NCBI GenBank assembly: GCA_934446095.1 | Contig: CAKSDR010000066.1 | Location: 1-6,289, forward strand | From: an uncultured Eubacteriales bacterium | GTDB lineage: Bacteria; Bacillota; Clostridia; Oscillospirales; CAG-382 | DNA length: 6,289 nucleotides | Reading direction: 5' to 3' | Part shown: positions 5,383 to 6,289 of the stretch, in pieces | Layout: each line of letters starts with the position of its first letter | Numbering within the stretch: position 1 is the stretch's first letter | Notes under the pieces: model-generated | Databases searched by the model: none | The model's input: the letters and a program-made list of their open reading frames with translations, nothing else | Told to the model about the DNA's origin: nothing | Program-made: the position numbers and the translations under genes

Positions 5383-6289
5383 TTATTCTACAGTAACTCT
5401 CCAGCCGAATTTATCTTCGGTTTTTCCCCACTGGATACCTGTTATTATATCGTAAAGTTTTTGCGTAAGCGGTCCTATTTTTCCCTCTCCGATATTAAAT
5501 ACGCTTTCTTTATAGCGGAGTTTTCCGACAGGAGAAATGACAGCCGCGGTTCCCGTTCCGAAAACCTCTTCAAGTTTTCCGGTTTTTGCCGCAAGAACAA
5601 GTTCATCAACCGATACTCTTCTCTCCTCAACATCATATCTGAGATGCTTGCAGACATTTATTACGGAATCCCTTGTTACGCCGGGCAAAATGCTTCCGTT
5701 AAGCATAGGGGTTACAACTTTTCCGTCTATTTTAAAGAAAATATTCATCGCCCCGACTTCTTCAATATACTTTCTTTCGACTCCATCAAGCCACAAAACC
5801 TGAGAATATCCGTCATCATGCGCTTTTACCTGAGCTATAAGGCTTGCGGCGTAGTTTCCGCCGGTTTTTGCAAATCCCATGCCGCCTTTTACTGCTCTTA
5901 CATATTCATCTTCAATCCAGATTCCTACGGGTTCAAGACCTGTTTCATAATATGCTCCGGACGGCGAAAGAATTATCAAAAACATATATGTTTTTGAAGG
6001 CGCAACTCCCAGAAAAGCATCTGTCGCAATAATAAAAGGCCGTATATAAAGAGATGTCCCTTCCTCGTCCGGAACCCATGCCCTGTCAACATTTACAACC
6101 GCCTTTACTGCCTGCACAAAGTCTTCTTCGGGAAGAGTCGGTATGCACAGTCTTTTGTTTGTGTTGTTTGTCCTTTTTGCGTTCATATCCGGACGGAAAA
6201 GATAAACCTCGCCGTCGGCGCCTTTATATGCTTTAAGGCCCTCAAACATTTCCTGACCGTAATGGAACACCATACTTGCAGGGGAAAGC
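5383..6289 (-). CDS. ilvE: Branched-chain amino acid aminotransferase (5' end outside window)
   Basis: A PLP-dependent fold-type IV aminotransferase that exchanges amino groups between glutamate and the 2-oxo acids of Leu, Ile and Val. It catalyses the last step of their synthesis and the first of their breakdown. The frame runs from the window edge (LSPASMVFHYGQEMFEGLKAY) to TAA at 5385-5383 and gives 301 residues. The conserved block shows the gene is already under way at the edge, so the Met at 6273 is internal and about 40-55 residues are missing compared with the usual 340-360. The PLP-binding lysine is the K of FAKTGGNY (residue 141 from the edge). The cofactor-contacting Glu is in IEEVGAMNIFF, and the phosphate-binding loop is FGTGTAAVISPV. 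The spacing and the HYGQE motif are those of the larger type II BCAT group shared by Firmicutes and mammals. Its promoter is not visible. Confidence 0.95.
   Translation of the reverse strand, partial: LSPASMVFHYGQEMFEGLKAYKGADGEVYLFRPDMNAKRTNNTNKRLCIPTLPEEDFVQAVKAVVNVDRAWVPDEEGTSLYIRPFIIATDAFLGVAPSKTYMFLIILSPSGAYYETGLEPVGIWIEDEYVRAVKGGMGFAKTGGNYAASLIAQVKAHDDGYSQVLWLDGVERKYIEEVGAMNIFFKIDGKVVTPMLNGSILPGVTRDSVINVCKHLRYDVEERRVSVDELVLAAKTGKLEEVFGTGTAAVISPVGKLRYKESVFNIGEGKIGPLTQKLYDIITGIQWGKTEDKFGWRVTVE

Noticed and set aside
5461..5997. 178-codon open frame on the plus strand
   Set aside because: It lies entirely antisense to the well-conserved aminotransferase gene, has no ribosome site, and its Cys/Phe/Tyr/Ser-rich product looks like a reverse-strand artefact.
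6271..6273. ATG as the start of the aminotransferase
   Set aside because: The frame stays open to the window edge and the five codons before it (LSPAS) continue a conserved block of the family, so this Met is internal.
1..6289. tRNA, rRNA, riboswitch, insertion sequence or phage genes
   Set aside because: No cloverleaf, conserved RNA core, terminal inverted repeats, transposase or integrase motifs were seen on either strand.

Overview
The window looks like the chromosome of a low-to-moderate GC, Gram-positive anaerobe of the class Clostridia (Bacillota). This is inferred from three things. The intergenic DNA is AT-rich, the promoters match the sigma-A consensus with strong AGGAGG-type ribosome sites, and YmdB, TmcAL (YlbM) and a CadC-type ArsR repressor occur together. 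No 16S or other diagnostic RNA gene is present, so the assignment stays at this level.

Layout, left to right. (i) 1-554, plus strand: the last 52 codons of an unidentified protein, then a 117-residue hypothetical protein. (ii) 618-646: a bidirectional terminator where convergent transcription units meet. (iii) 3138-680, minus strand: a metal-efflux operon. A CadC/SmtB-type repressor is followed, after 9 bp, by a His-rich P1B-type ATPase. The operon has a near-consensus promoter (TTGACA-17-TATAAT) with a 20-bp ArsR-type operator just downstream of the predicted start point. (iv) 4083-3292, minus strand: ymdB (a metallophosphoesterase), ended by a hairpin whose U-tract lies next to the metal operon's -35 box. 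(v) 4106-4182: back-to-back promoters for ymdB and tmcAL, both with a TGn extended -10. (vi) 4225-5349, plus strand: tmcAL, which makes ac4C34 on elongator tRNA-Met. (vii) 5349-5378: a perfect 30-bp palindromic terminator shared by tmcAL and the convergent ilvE. (viii) 6289-5383, minus strand: the branched-chain aminotransferase ilvE, cut at its 5' end by the window edge.

How the genes work together. The metal cassette is self-contained. The repressor has what look like two metal sites, matching the CadC alpha3N and alpha5 positions. Metal binding would release it from the operator, allowing co-transcription of the efflux pump. The remaining identified genes are housekeeping (RNA or phosphodiester metabolism, tRNA modification, amino-acid synthesis) and have no visible functional link to the cassette.

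I found no mobile element, CRISPR array, tRNA, rRNA or riboswitch, and nothing I would call a new biological system. The most useful observations are the corrected ymdB start, the ATPase whose HMA domain is replaced by a His/Cys tail, the dual-site repressor with its operator, and a near-palindrome inside the tmcAL promoter spacer.
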